Below are positions 18,101 through 26,051 of a stretch of 64,000 nt of DNA, one piece after another (within the stretch, counting starts at the first letter, position 1; the number at the start of each line of letters is the position of its first letter). The position numbers and the translations under genes were made by a program. The notes under the pieces are model-generated. The model worked only from the letters and a program-made list of their open reading frames with translations. It ran no database searches and was not told the origin of the DNA. This DNA comes from Martinezella dioscoreae (GTDB taxonomy: Bacteria > Pseudomonadota > Alphaproteobacteria > Rhizobiales > Rhizobiaceae), in NCBI RefSeq assembly GCF_009176305.1, contig NZ_BLAJ01000002.1, positions 248,001-312,000 on the forward strand, read 5' to 3'.

Positions 18101-18903
18101 TGCTGTCTCATGACGAAATCCAGGCTGCGGCCGAAAGCCTCGATCAGGCGGAGCGGACGCGCGTCCAGACCGGGCTCCTCTCGCTCAAGCATCCCCAGAT
18201 GACGATGGACGATTCCTATGCCGTTCAGGGCGCCTGGGTCAAAAAGAAGATTGCGAGCGGCCGCAAGCCGATCGGCTGGAAGATCGGGCTGACGTCGAAG
18301 GCAATGCAATATGCCCTGAACATCAACATCCCGGATTCCGGCGTACTCTTCGACGACATGGTGTTCGAAGATGGCGCCACCGTGCCGGCCGACCGCTTTA
18401 TCCAGCCGCGCATCGAGGCCGAGATCGCCTTTGTCATGAAGGCGCCGCTCAAAGGCCCGAACGTTTCGATCTTCGATGTGCTGAATGCCACCGACTATGT
18501 GACGCCGGCTCTTGAGATCCTCGACACGCGCATCCTTCGCGTCGATCCCGATACGAAAAGGGCGCGCACAATCGTCGACACCATCTCCGACAATGCCGCC
18601 AATGCCGGCATCGTCACAGGCGGCCGCGCCGTGCGGCCTGATGAGATCGACATGCGCTGGATGGGTGCGATCGTCAGCCGCAATGCCGAAGTGGAAGAAA
18701 CAGGGCTTGGCGCCGGCGTGCTCAACCAGCCCGCACGTGGCATCGCCTGGCTTGCCAATCGACTGTCGCAATATGGCGATGGCATCGAAGCCGGCCAGAT
18801 CGTGCTTGCCGGCTCATTCATCCGCCCGATCGAGGCGCGGCATGGCGATACGATCAATGCCGATTTCGGTCCCTACGGATCGGTTAGCCTGTTTTTTGCA
18901 TGA
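18100..18903 (+). CDS. hpaH: 2-oxohept-4-ene-1,7-dioate hydratase
   Basis: This 267-residue hydratase belongs to the 2-oxopent-4-enoate hydratase/FAH-like superfamily, the length of E. coli HpaH. It shows KPIGWKIGLTSKAMQYALNI near residues 55-74, the metal-ligand region PRIEAEIAFVMKAPL near 105 and the terminal GDTINADFGPYGSVSL. It adds water to 2-oxohept-4-ene-1,7-dioate to give the 4-hydroxy substrate of HpaI. Its ATG overlaps the hpaG stop, and its own stop overlaps an in-frame ATG ahead of hpaI, so translation of hpaGHI is tightly coupled. Confidence 0.93.
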   Translation: MLSHDEIQAAAESLDQAERTRVQTGLLSLKHPQMTMDDSYAVQGAWVKKKIASGRKPIGWKIGLTSKAMQYALNINIPDSGVLFDDMVFEDGATVPADRFIQPRIEAEIAFVMKAPLKGPNVSIFDVLNATDYVTPALEILDTRILRVDPDTKRARTIVDTISDNAANAGIVTGGRAVRPDEIDMRWMGAIVSRNAEVEETGLGAGVLNQPARGIAWLANRLSQYGDGIEAGQIVLAGSFIRPIEARHGDTINADFGPYGSVSLFFA

Positions 18904-18914
18904 AGGAGGGAGCC

Positions 18915-19721
18915 ATGCCTGCGCCGAAAAACCTCTTCAAACAGGCCCTGAAGGAAGGGCGGGCGCAGATTGGCCTCTGGCAGGCGCTCGCCAATGCCTA
19001 CACGGTCGAAATCTGCGCCGGCGCCGGCTACGACTGGCTGCTGCTGGATGCAGAGCATGCCCCGAACGATGTGCCGCTTCTCGTCTCGCAACTCCAGGCG
19101 ATGAAGGGCACGGCGAGCCATGCTGTGATCCGTCCGCCGGTCGGCGAGACCTGGATCATCAAGCAGATGCTGGATATCGGCGCACAGACCCTGCTGATCC
19201 CGATGGTCGACAGCAAGGAAATGGCCGAGGCCATGGTCAAGGCTGTTAGATACCCGCCGCATGGCGTGCGCGGCGTCGGCGCAGCCCTTGCCCGCGCCTC
19301 CGCATTCAACCGCATCCCCGACTATCTGCCGACGGCCAATGACGAGATCTGCCTGCTGCTGCAAGTGGAAAGTCGCGCCGGGCTTGCGGCGCTCGACGAC
19401 ATCGCCTCGACGGTAGGCGTCGATGGCGTCTTCATCGGACCGTCCGATCTCGCAGCCGACATGGGCTATCTCGGCAAGCCGGGCGCCCCTGAAGTTCAGG
19501 CAGAAGTCGAAAAAGCGCTCACAAAAATCCAGTCGCATGGCAAGGCCGCCGGCATCCTGATCGGCGATCTCTCGCTGGCCAAACGCTATCTCGAACTTGG
19601 TGCCACTTTCGTCGCGATCGGCAACGACGTTACCCTGCTTGCCAATGCCACAATCAAGCTCCTTGACGATTTCAAGAAGACGGACGCCGCCAAGCCGCCT
19701 CACGACGTCAAGGTCTATTGA
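18915..19721 (+). CDS. hpaI: 4-hydroxy-2-oxoheptanedioate aldolase
   Basis: This class II pyruvate aldolase of 268 residues belongs to the HpcH/HpaI family. It contains WLLLDAEHAPND with the catalytic His near residue 45, the phosphate/pyruvate-binding arginine region PPHGVRGVGAALARAS and VGVDGVFIGPSDLAADMGY. It cleaves 4-hydroxy-2-oxoheptanedioate to pyruvate and succinic semialdehyde. The ATG at 18915 follows AAGGAGGGA. An in-frame ATG at 18900 overlapping the hpaH stop lacks a ribosome site. The product feeds GabD, encoded in the same operon. Confidence 0.94.
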   Translation: MPAPKNLFKQALKEGRAQIGLWQALANAYTVEICAGAGYDWLLLDAEHAPNDVPLLVSQLQAMKGTASHAVIRPPVGETWIIKQMLDIGAQTLLIPMVDSKEMAEAMVKAVRYPPHGVRGVGAALARASAFNRIPDYLPTANDEICLLLQVESRAGLAALDDIASTVGVDGVFIGPSDLAADMGYLGKPGAPEVQAEVEKALTKIQSHGKAAGILIGDLSLAKRYLELGATFVAIGNDVTLLANATIKLLDDFKKTDAAKPPHDVKVY

Positions 19722-19884
19722 GCGCCGACGCGCCTTCCCTGCGTCGCGTGACCTTGCGCCTCATCGCGCAAATTTCGGCATGGGGAAAGCCTTGTGCACG
19801 CTCAGTCAAAACGGACTGCACAGCTGGACGCGACGCCTCCGCGAGCATCGGTCATGATGAACCCGAAAGCCAAGAGGAGGAAAC

Positions 19885-20673
19885 ATGCGTTTCAAGAACA
19901 AGACTGCCCTGATCACCGGCGGCGGCACGGGCATTGGCGCGGCCGTCGCCCGCCGTATTAGGCAGGAAGGCGGCAATGTCGCACTCGTGGGGCGCCGTCC
20001 CGAGCCGCTGAGAAGTGTTGCCGATGAAATCGGCGCTACCATCGTCGCGGCCGATGCCGCCGACGGCGCCGCGATGAAGGCTGCCGTCGAGAAGGTCGTC
20101 GCAACCCACGGCGGCCTCGATATCCTGATTGCCAATGCCGGCGGCCATGGCGTCGGGCCGACGATCAGCATGTCGGACGAGACCTGGGATCTCGCCGTTC
20201 GTCTCAACCTCAACACCGCTTTCGTCAGCGCCCGCGAATCCCTGCCGCATCTCATCAGGAACCAAGGCAACATCGTCGTCCTCGCCTCGATTGCCGGACT
20301 CTTTGCCGGGCCGGATGCGGCGGGCTACGTCACCATGAAACATGGCTGCATCGGCCTCGCGAAATCGCTGGCGCGTGACTATGGCCGCAGGGGCGTGCGC
20401 ACCAATACCGTCTGCCCCGGCTGGGTCACGACCGCCATGGCCGATGAGCAGATGGAATTCATTGTCGAGAAATACAAGCTGAACGGCATCGAGGAGGCCT
20501 ACGCGCTCGTCACCAAAGACGTGCCGCTCGGCCGGCCGGCAACCGCAGAGGATGTCGCCAATGCTGTCTGCTTCCTGGCTTCAGGCGAGGCATCAATGAT
20601 CAACGGCGCGGTGCTTACCGTCGACGGCGGCGCCGGCACCGTCGACCTGCCGACGCTGGCTTTTGTAGAATAA
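19885..20673 (+). CDS. Short-chain dehydrogenase/reductase
   Basis: This 262-residue classical SDR has the Rossmann motif TGGGTGIG (residues 9-16), NAG in LIANAGGHG and the catalytic Ser in VLASIAG. The catalytic Tyr-x3-Lys is YVTMK, and the C-terminal consensus is VLTVDGGAGT. NAD(P)-dependent oxidoreduction of an alcohol or ketone is expected. The gene begins 163 bp after hpaI with a strong AGAGGAGGAA ribosome site and precedes moaF by 16 bp. It may therefore start a separate sub-operon with moaF and the NTF2-like gene. The substrate cannot be read; a side-chain alcohol of an aromatic compound would fit the context. Confidence 0.88.
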   Translation: MRFKNKTALITGGGTGIGAAVARRIRQEGGNVALVGRRPEPLRSVADEIGATIVAADAADGAAMKAAVEKVVATHGGLDILIANAGGHGVGPTISMSDETWDLAVRLNLNTAFVSARESLPHLIRNQGNIVVLASIAGLFAGPDAAGYVTMKHGCIGLAKSLARDYGRRGVRTNTVCPGWVTTAMADEQMEFIVEKYKLNGIEEAYALVTKDVPLGRPATAEDVANAVCFLASGEASMINGAVLTVDGGAGTVDLPTLAFVE

Positions 20674-20689
20674 CGGGGAGGAAATAGAG

Positions 20690-21469
20690 ATGAACCAGAA
20701 TCCCAAGGACTGGAAAACCTACGACGAATTCGCCTATGGCATCGACACGAACCGTCTGCCCGCCACGGAGGCCCTGACCGGCTCGACGCACAAGATCGCG
20801 TTCGACGATGGCCGTAGGTTGGAACTCTCCTTCGCCAAGGGTGAGGTGAAATGGTCGGATGGCAAGGACAGCGGGAACGACTTGTCCGAGGTGATCGAAG
20901 TCGCGCCGAAGACTTATTTCGTCGAGATCATCTTTGCCGGCCGCCCCAGGGAAGCCGAGACGCTGATCCTCAACACCGAGACGCGCCGCGTGCTTTCCAT
21001 TTACTCGGTCGTTCGCGAGCTCAAGGATTCCGTCGGCGAGCCGCAGGTCGCGCAGATCTTCCGGCCAGGTGTTATTGAAGGTGGCGCCGCAAGCGGGTCG
21101 GTGCCGCACGAGAGCCGCGACCTGATCGGGCTCAGGGCTCATTTCACCTACAGCCCCAATCATGTCTACGAGCACACCTATCTCTCGTCGCAGCGCTATG
21201 CCTGGCAATGCCTTGTCGGTGTGCAGCGCGGCCACGGCGATGTTGATCTCGCGACGACGTATAAGTTTGATGAAAATCTCTACATCTTCACCTTCCGTGA
21301 ATTCAAAATCGCGGTCGCATCCACATTCTTCTACAATTTCAAGGATATGCGCTCGACAGGCAAGTTCCTCGGCATCACTGGCGACGGGCGCATCCAGAAC
21401 AGCCCGGCCGGCGCCTTCATCCGCAAGGCCTCGATGACCTATTACCTGCCCGGCCAGGAACCCGTGTGA
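20690..21469 (+). CDS. moaF: MoaF family protein
   Basis: This 259-residue soluble protein has two related beta-rich halves. The N half contains HKIAFDDGRRLELSF near residue 34 and TYFVEIIFAGRPREAETLIL near 82. The C half contains LIGLRAHFTYSPNHVYEHTYLS near 145 and YAWQCLVGVQRGHGDVDLATTYKFDENLYIFTFREFK. These match the MoaF family, often annotated as molybdenum cofactor biosynthesis protein F. In Klebsiella the moaEF genes belong to the monoamine (tyramine) regulon, and no cofactor enzyme activity has been shown for the family as far as I know. Its position after hpaI supports a link to aromatic amine metabolism. The start has GGGAGGAAA. Confidence 0.8.
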   Translation: MNQNPKDWKTYDEFAYGIDTNRLPATEALTGSTHKIAFDDGRRLELSFAKGEVKWSDGKDSGNDLSEVIEVAPKTYFVEIIFAGRPREAETLILNTETRRVLSIYSVVRELKDSVGEPQVAQIFRPGVIEGGAASGSVPHESRDLIGLRAHFTYSPNHVYEHTYLSSQRYAWQCLVGVQRGHGDVDLATTYKFDENLYIFTFREFKIAVASTFFYNFKDMRSTGKFLGITGDGRIQNSPAGAFIRKASMTYYLPGQEPV

Positions 21470-21476
21470 GGACGCC

Positions 21477-21866
21477 ATGCGCACAGCATTCGATATCGTA
21501 AAGGCGCACTACGACGCCAATGACCGCCGCGACATGGATGGCATGCTTGCCGACATCGCCCCCGATTGCCGCTGGACCGAGATGGATGGCTTCCCCTGCG
21601 CCGGCACCTATGTCGGCCCGCAGGAGATCTTCAGAAACGTCTTCCAGGCACTCGGAGAGGCCTTCGAAGGCTACACCTTCAATCTCGAACGCCTGCTCGA
21701 CGCCGGCGACGAGGTCGTTGGCGTAGGAGACTATAGCGGCACCAACAAGCAGACGGGAAAGACCTTCAAAGCCCGGGTCGTGCATGTCTGGGGCGTGGCG
21801 GGCGGCAAGATCCGGCGTTTCGAACAGTTCACGGACACGCTGAGAGTGGCTGAATCCATGAAATGA
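21477..21866 (+). CDS. NTF2/SnoaL-like small protein
   Basis: This 129-residue alpha+beta cone protein of the NTF2/SnoaL-like superfamily has an N-terminal helix AFDIVKAHYDANDRRDMDGMLADI and the strand block VVGVGDYSGTNKQTGKTFKARVVHVWGVAGGKI. The family includes isomerases, hydratases and non-enzymatic ligand binders, so no reaction is assigned. It begins 7 bp after moaF and closes the plus-strand operon. It faces a convergent AraC gene across 40 bp with no obvious terminator. Confidence 0.8.
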   Translation: MRTAFDIVKAHYDANDRRDMDGMLADIAPDCRWTEMDGFPCAGTYVGPQEIFRNVFQALGEAFEGYTFNLERLLDAGDEVVGVGDYSGTNKQTGKTFKARVVHVWGVAGGKIRRFEQFTDTLRVAESMK

Positions 21867-21906
21867 GAAACGAGGCGACCCGGCTCCGGCAGGGCCGCTT
21901 CATCAA

Positions 21907-22851
21907 CTAAGACATATTGGCCTTGCGCCATTGCGACGGCGACACACCATATCGAAGGCGGAAGGCGCGCGAGAAATGCGCGCTGGAGGAAAAGCCGAGC
22001 GCGAATGCGATCTCGGATATTTCTCCCGCGTAGCCGCCGGCATCTCGCAGCTTTTCCGCAGCCTTTTGGACCCGCAAATCCCAGATGTAATCGGAAGGCG
22101 TCAGGCACTCCACTTCGAATGCGCGATAGACGTAACGCACCGAACAGCCCATGCGGCGCGCGATCATGGTTATCGTCAAGTCCGGCCGTTCGAGATTGAG
22201 ATCGATGAAATCCCTGATCCGCTGCAGCAGTGTGTGAAGGGGGTTTGCGACCGGTATTGCCTGTTGCAGGTCGGCGCCAATCATGGTGCGCACGAGCTCG
22301 AGCATGGTCTGGCCGACACTTGCGCGCCTGGCCTCGTCAAGATGATCGATCTCATGAATGGTCGAATCCATCAGCGACAAAAGGATCCGGCACATGCCAT
22401 CCTTATCAGCATGCGCCGTGAAAGGTTGCGACAACCGTTCTAGGGCCGTCGCTGGCAGGCTATGGCGCGGCAATTGCAGCAACAATTGGCGGACCGGCGT
22501 GCTGTTCGTCAGCATATAGGGGCGGCTGGGATCATAGACGACAAGCGCATTCCGCGAGACGGGCGCATGCAATCCGCCCTGCGTCAGCGAAGCGTAGCCC
22601 TCAGTCTGCACGATCAGTTTGATCGCATCGGGATCATTCGGCGCTGCCGTCACATGATCGCCGAAGACGACATGCCGGTCCGCCTCCAGCCGCGTCAGTC
22701 GGCAAGTACCCAGCATGGCAGAGGTCATGCGGCTCTTTTCCTCATCCGCCGTGCTGAAATCAAGCCGGACATTACCGAAGAGATTGCGCGCCAGCCCTGC
22801 GAACGATCGACCGCTGGCGCTATCGACATGCCGGTGAAGTGCTGCGGTCAT
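21907..22851 (-). CDS. AraC-family regulator (AraC-binding-like N domain)
   Basis: This 314-residue protein has an N-terminal AraC-binding-like domain (residues 15-190). Its C-terminal double HTH (205-310) contains DLTITMIARRMGCSVRYVYRAFEVECLTPSDYI and ISEIAFALGFSSSAHFSRAFRLRYGVSPSQWR. It is the last gene of the minus-strand feaR operon, 11 bp after the SDR. A second AraC regulator at the end of a FeaR-headed operon is unusual and may give feedback control. The N-terminal domain type is shared with FeaR-like proteins, so the ligand could be another aromatic or amine. Confidence 0.88.
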   Translation of the reverse strand: MTAALHRHVDSASGRSFAGLARNLFGNVRLDFSTADEEKSRMTSAMLGTCRLTRLEADRHVVFGDHVTAAPNDPDAIKLIVQTEGYASLTQGGLHAPVSRNALVVYDPSRPYMLTNSTPVRQLLLQLPRHSLPATALERLSQPFTAHADKDGMCRILLSLMDSTIHEIDHLDEARRASVGQTMLELVRTMIGADLQQAIPVANPLHTLLQRIRDFIDLNLERPDLTITMIARRMGCSVRYVYRAFEVECLTPSDYIWDLRVQKAAEKLRDAGGYAGEISEIAFALGFSSSAHFSRAFRLRYGVSPSQWRKANMS

Positions 22852-22862
22852 GATTGCTGCCC

Positions 22863-23579
22863 TCAGGAGGTGAGATAACCGCCATCGACCGGCAGGCAGG
22901 CGCCGGTGATATAGCGCGCGGCATCAGATGATAGAAAGACGATCGCATCGGCGACTTCTTCGGACGCGCCCCAGCGGCCGGCGGGAATACGCCGCAGGAT
23001 CGGCGTCGATGATCGTTCGTCGGCAAACAGCGCGCGGCTCAATGGCGTGACGATCCAGCCGGGTGCCACCGCATTCACGCGGATATCCGCCTGGGCGTAT
23101 TCCTGGGCGAGCGATTTCGTCAGCTGCACGATCGCGCCCTTACTGGCCGCATAGGCCGGACGATCGGCGGCGCCGAAGGTCGAATACATCGAGGCTATAT
23201 TGACGATCGCCGACCCCGCCCGCATGCGCGGACGGGCCAGCCGGCAGCAATCCATGATCGACGTGAGATTGATCGCCATCACCTCGTCGAATGCGCTCTT
23301 CTGCCATTCGCCCCGATCCCGGCTAACACCGGTGCAGTTGACGAGAATATCGATTGCCTCGACCGAGGAGAAGAACGCTTCCAGCGCGCCAGGCTTCAGT
23401 ACATCGAGTTCGCGATACTCGATCTGCCGACTTGTTGGCGCGATCGAGGCACCGAGCCCGAAACTCACCACACGGGCGCCGAGATCGGCAAAGCTCCGCG
23501 CGGTCGCTGCCCCTATGCCAGATGTACCACCGGCTATGACGACCGTTCGCCTCGCAAAAAGATCGGCAGAGAATGTCAT
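22863..23579 (-). CDS. Short-chain dehydrogenase/reductase
   Basis: This 238-residue classical SDR has the cofactor motif AGGTSGIG near residues 16-23, NCTG in place of NNAG, the catalytic Ser in IASMYS and Tyr-x3-Lys in YAASK. The C terminus is ITGACLPVDGGYLTS. It lies 15 bp behind the ABC ATPase livF-like gene and 11 bp before the AraC gene, so it belongs to the feaR operon. Oxidation or reduction of a transported aromatic alcohol, ketone or aldehyde is plausible but cannot be specified. Confidence 0.88.
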   Translation of the reverse strand: MTFSADLFARRTVVIAGGTSGIGAATARSFADLGARVVSFGLGASIAPTSRQIEYRELDVLKPGALEAFFSSVEAIDILVNCTGVSRDRGEWQKSAFDEVMAINLTSIMDCCRLARPRMRAGSAIVNIASMYSTFGAADRPAYAASKGAIVQLTKSLAQEYAQADIRVNAVAPGWIVTPLSRALFADERSSTPILRRIPAGRWGASEEVADAIVFLSSDAARYITGACLPVDGGYLTS

Positions 23580-23594
23580 GAAGGCTCCCTCGCG

Positions 23595-24311
23595 TCAGCT
23601 TGCCAGATAGGCGCCGTGCAGAATGTGCGGCTGGGCCTTGAGCGTCGCCGCGGCGCCGGAAAAGACCAGGCGTCCGCGCTCCAGCACAAGAGCCTGATCG
23701 GCAAGATCGAGGGCGAGATTGGCGAACTGCTCGATCAGCAAAACGCCTATGCCGCGCGTGGCGGCGATTTTTAGCGCCTCGGCCAACCGCTTGACGACGG
23801 CCGGTGCAAGGCCGAGCGACAGCTCGTCAACGATCATGAAGCGTGGCTTGGCGACGAAGGCCTGCGCCATCGCCACCATCTGCTTCTGGCCGCCGGAAAG
23901 ATCCGATGCCGATTGACGCCGCCGTTCCGATAGTTCGGGAAAGATCTCATAGGCATGAGCCAGTCCCTCTCGTCGGGCAGCCGCCGATGTCTCCAGCGCT
24001 GCCACGAGAATATTATCCTCGACGGAAAGCTGCCCGAGCACGCGATGCCCCTCCGGCACGAGCGCAAGACCAGCGCGGCGAATGCGGTCAGGCGAGAACC
24101 CTTCGAGCGCCGCGCCGGCGAGGCATACGGAACCGCCACGCGGCAGGACGCCCGCCATGGCCATAACCGTGCTCGACTTTCCGGCGCCATTGGCCCCAAG
24201 CAGTGTCGTGATCTTCCCAGCCGTGACGGAAAACGAAATGTCATGGATGACGCGCTTGCCGCCGCGCTCGACGACGAGATTTTCAACGCTGATTTCCGAC
24301 GTGGCGTCCAT
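23595..24311 (-). CDS. Branched-chain-type ABC transporter ATPase (LivF-like)
   Basis: This 238-residue ATPase has Walker A GANGAGKSS, the signature LSGGQKQMVAMAQAF, Walker B FMIVDELSLGLAP and a switch histidine region replaced by GVLLIEQF, as is usual for LivF. It partners the LivG-like ATPase encoded 1 bp upstream to energise uptake through the LivH/LivM-like permeases. Hydrophobic amino acid transporters of this family often import aromatic acids. Embedded here between aldehyde-oxidising enzymes and regulators, it probably carries an aromatic substrate rather than leucine. Confidence 0.9.
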   Translation of the reverse strand: MDATSEISVENLVVERGGKRVIHDISFSVTAGKITTLLGANGAGKSSTVMAMAGVLPRGGSVCLAGAALEGFSPDRIRRAGLALVPEGHRVLGQLSVEDNILVAALETSAAARREGLAHAYEIFPELSERRRQSASDLSGGQKQMVAMAQAFVAKPRFMIVDELSLGLAPAVVKRLAEALKIAATRGIGVLLIEQFANLALDLADQALVLERGRLVFSGAAATLKAQPHILHGAYLAS

Positions 24312-24312
24312 A

Positions 24313-25017
24313 TCAGAACTCCCCTAGATAGGCGCGCCGCACATTGGGATCGGCAAGCACAGTCTGTGTCGGGCCAAGCGCCAGAAGCTTGCCGTAGTCG
24401 AGCACCATCGTTTCGCTGCACATGGAGCGGATGAGATCGACATCATGGTCGATAATCAGCACTTGTGCTCTGAATTCCGCTGGGATGCGCAGCACCAGCT
24501 CGCGAAAAGCCTTGCCCTCTTCTTCCGTCAGACCCGCTGCCGGTTCATCAAGCAGGATAAGCTTCGGCTCGCCGACAACGCATTTTGCCAGCTCGACGAG
24601 ACGGCGCTGGAAGAGATTGAGGGATTGGCCGGGCCTCTCGGCGGCATCGGTCAGCCCGACAAAGGCAAGGGCCTGCTCGACCGCACGGGCATGGTGGCCG
24701 GTGCCAACGACATGATCGGCGATCGCGGCAATATTGCCGGCAACGGTCAGATCCTCCACCACCTGCTCTGTCTGGAACGAGCGTCGCAGGCCGGCGCGCA
24801 CGCGCTGCAGGGGCGTCATCGCCAGCAGCGGCCGCTCGCCGAGCGAGACCGATCCCTGGATCGGCCTCACGAAACCGGAGAGCACATTGAGCAACGTGGT
24901 TTTGCCTGCGCCGTTCGGGCCGATGAGACCGGCGACGGGCGCTGTCAGCGCCGCGCTCAGCTCATTAATCGGTCGGACACCACCGAACTGGACGATGAGA
25001 TTGTCGATCTTGATCAT
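24313..25017 (-). CDS. Branched-chain-type ABC transporter ATPase (LivG-like)
   Basis: This 234-residue ATPase has Walker A GPNGAGKTT near residues 34-42. The signature is the degenerate LNLFQRRLVELAKCV in place of LSGGQ, Walker B is LILLDEPAAGLTEEE and the switch His is in LIIDHDVDLIRSM. The altered signature LFQRR is unusual, since LivG normally has LSGGQ or LPYGxQR. Its ATG overlaps the livM-like stop (ATGA), showing coupled translation. The C-terminal YGKLLALGPTQTVLADPNVRRAYLG is typical of LivG. Confidence 0.9.
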   Translation of the reverse strand: MIKIDNLIVQFGGVRPINELSAALTAPVAGLIGPNGAGKTTLLNVLSGFVRPIQGSVSLGERPLLAMTPLQRVRAGLRRSFQTEQVVEDLTVAGNIAAIADHVVGTGHHARAVEQALAFVGLTDAAERPGQSLNLFQRRLVELAKCVVGEPKLILLDEPAAGLTEEEGKAFRELVLRIPAEFRAQVLIIDHDVDLIRSMCSETMVLDYGKLLALGPTQTVLADPNVRRAYLGEF

Positions 25018-26051
25018 CGTGCCCTCCCCGTGGAGAGAACGGCATTCAACCGGGCAATAAGAGCCGATATCTGGCCGGCAATGCCCGTCGGCGCGGTCGC
25101 CAGCGCATGGAACAGGGCGACGCCGAAGATCCCGATCGTAACATAGCCATCAATGCCGAGATCCGTGAGCAGGGCCGGCACGGCACGCAGCAACAAACCG
25201 GCGATGACGGCGCCGTACCAGTTGAAGACGCCACCGACGATGGCAAGTGCGAAGAGATTGAGGCTCTCGAAGGCGCCGAAGGCACGCCCGTCGAGCTGAC
25301 CGACATTGCCTGCGAGCAACCCACCCGCAAGACCGGCAAGAAAGCCGCTCAACGCGAAGGCCCAGGCCTTGTAAATGAGCACATTGACGCCGCTTGCAAC
25401 CGCAACCGTCTCGCCTTTGCGGATCAGCGCCCATGCGCGGCCGGGTCGGGCAAGTTTGTGCCATTGCGCGATCAGCAGGCCGATCGCTGCCACGACACAG
25501 ACATAGAGGAAATAGGAGACCTCACCATCGGCGACTATTGGTCTTGCGAGCATTGCACGGCCGGAGCCATCGGCGCGCCCCAGGAAGCCGGGACCGCCAT
25601 CCGGAAAGCCCCAGGCGCTGATGACGATCTGAAAAGCGCCCGCCAGCATCAGCGTTACCAGCGCAAGATAAAGACCGCGCAGGCGCAAGGCGGGCAAGCC
25701 GAATACCAGCCCTACGATCGAAGCGACCATACCGCCCGCAAGCAGGCTCAATTCAAAAGGCGGATGAAAGGCATGGCCGACACGAAGCGTCACCCAGCCG
25801 CCGACGCCGACAAGCGCGAACTGGCAAAGCGAGACGAGACCAAGCTGACCATAGAGGATGGCAAGCCCCGCAACGGACAGCGACAGAGCAACCGCGGATG
25901 TGGCGGCAGAAAGCCAGAAAGAATTGGCGAGCAAAGCGACGACGAGCGAGAAGATCAGCATCGTCACAGGCACGTGAAGAAGCTGCTTCGGCAGGCGCAT
26001 CATCGATATGCTTCCGGCTGTTGGGGTGATTGTTTGCTCCTGAACGGTCAT
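25014..26051 (-). CDS. Branched-chain-type ABC transporter permease (LivM-like)
   Basis: This 345-residue membrane protein has about nine to ten hydrophobic segments. It contains the LivM landmark LSLSVAGLAILYGQLGLVSLCQFALVGVGGW near residues 60-90 and the cytoplasmic EAA-like loop GRAWALIRKGETVAVASGVNVLIYKAWAF near 225. I chose the ATG at 26051, which overlaps the livH-like stop. A longer in-frame reading adds about 53 Arg-rich residues unlike any permease N terminus. It forms the translocation path with the LivH-like protein. Confidence 0.88.
   Translation of the reverse strand: MTVQEQTITPTAGSISMMRLPKQLLHVPVTMLIFSLVVALLANSFWLSAATSAVALSLSVAGLAILYGQLGLVSLCQFALVGVGGWVTLRVGHAFHPPFELSLLAGGMVASIVGLVFGLPALRLRGLYLALVTLMLAGAFQIVISAWGFPDGGPGFLGRADGSGRAMLARPIVADGEVSYFLYVCVVAAIGLLIAQWHKLARPGRAWALIRKGETVAVASGVNVLIYKAWAFALSGFLAGLAGGLLAGNVGQLDGRAFGAFESLNLFALAIVGGVFNWYGAVIAGLLLRAVPALLTDLGIDGYVTIGIFGVALFHALATAPTGIAGQISALIARLNAVLSTGRAR

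Noticed and set aside
20690..21469. Molybdenum cofactor biosynthesis role for MoaF
   Set aside because: No other cofactor gene is nearby, and the family's known regulon is monoamine metabolism, so the name should not be taken as function.
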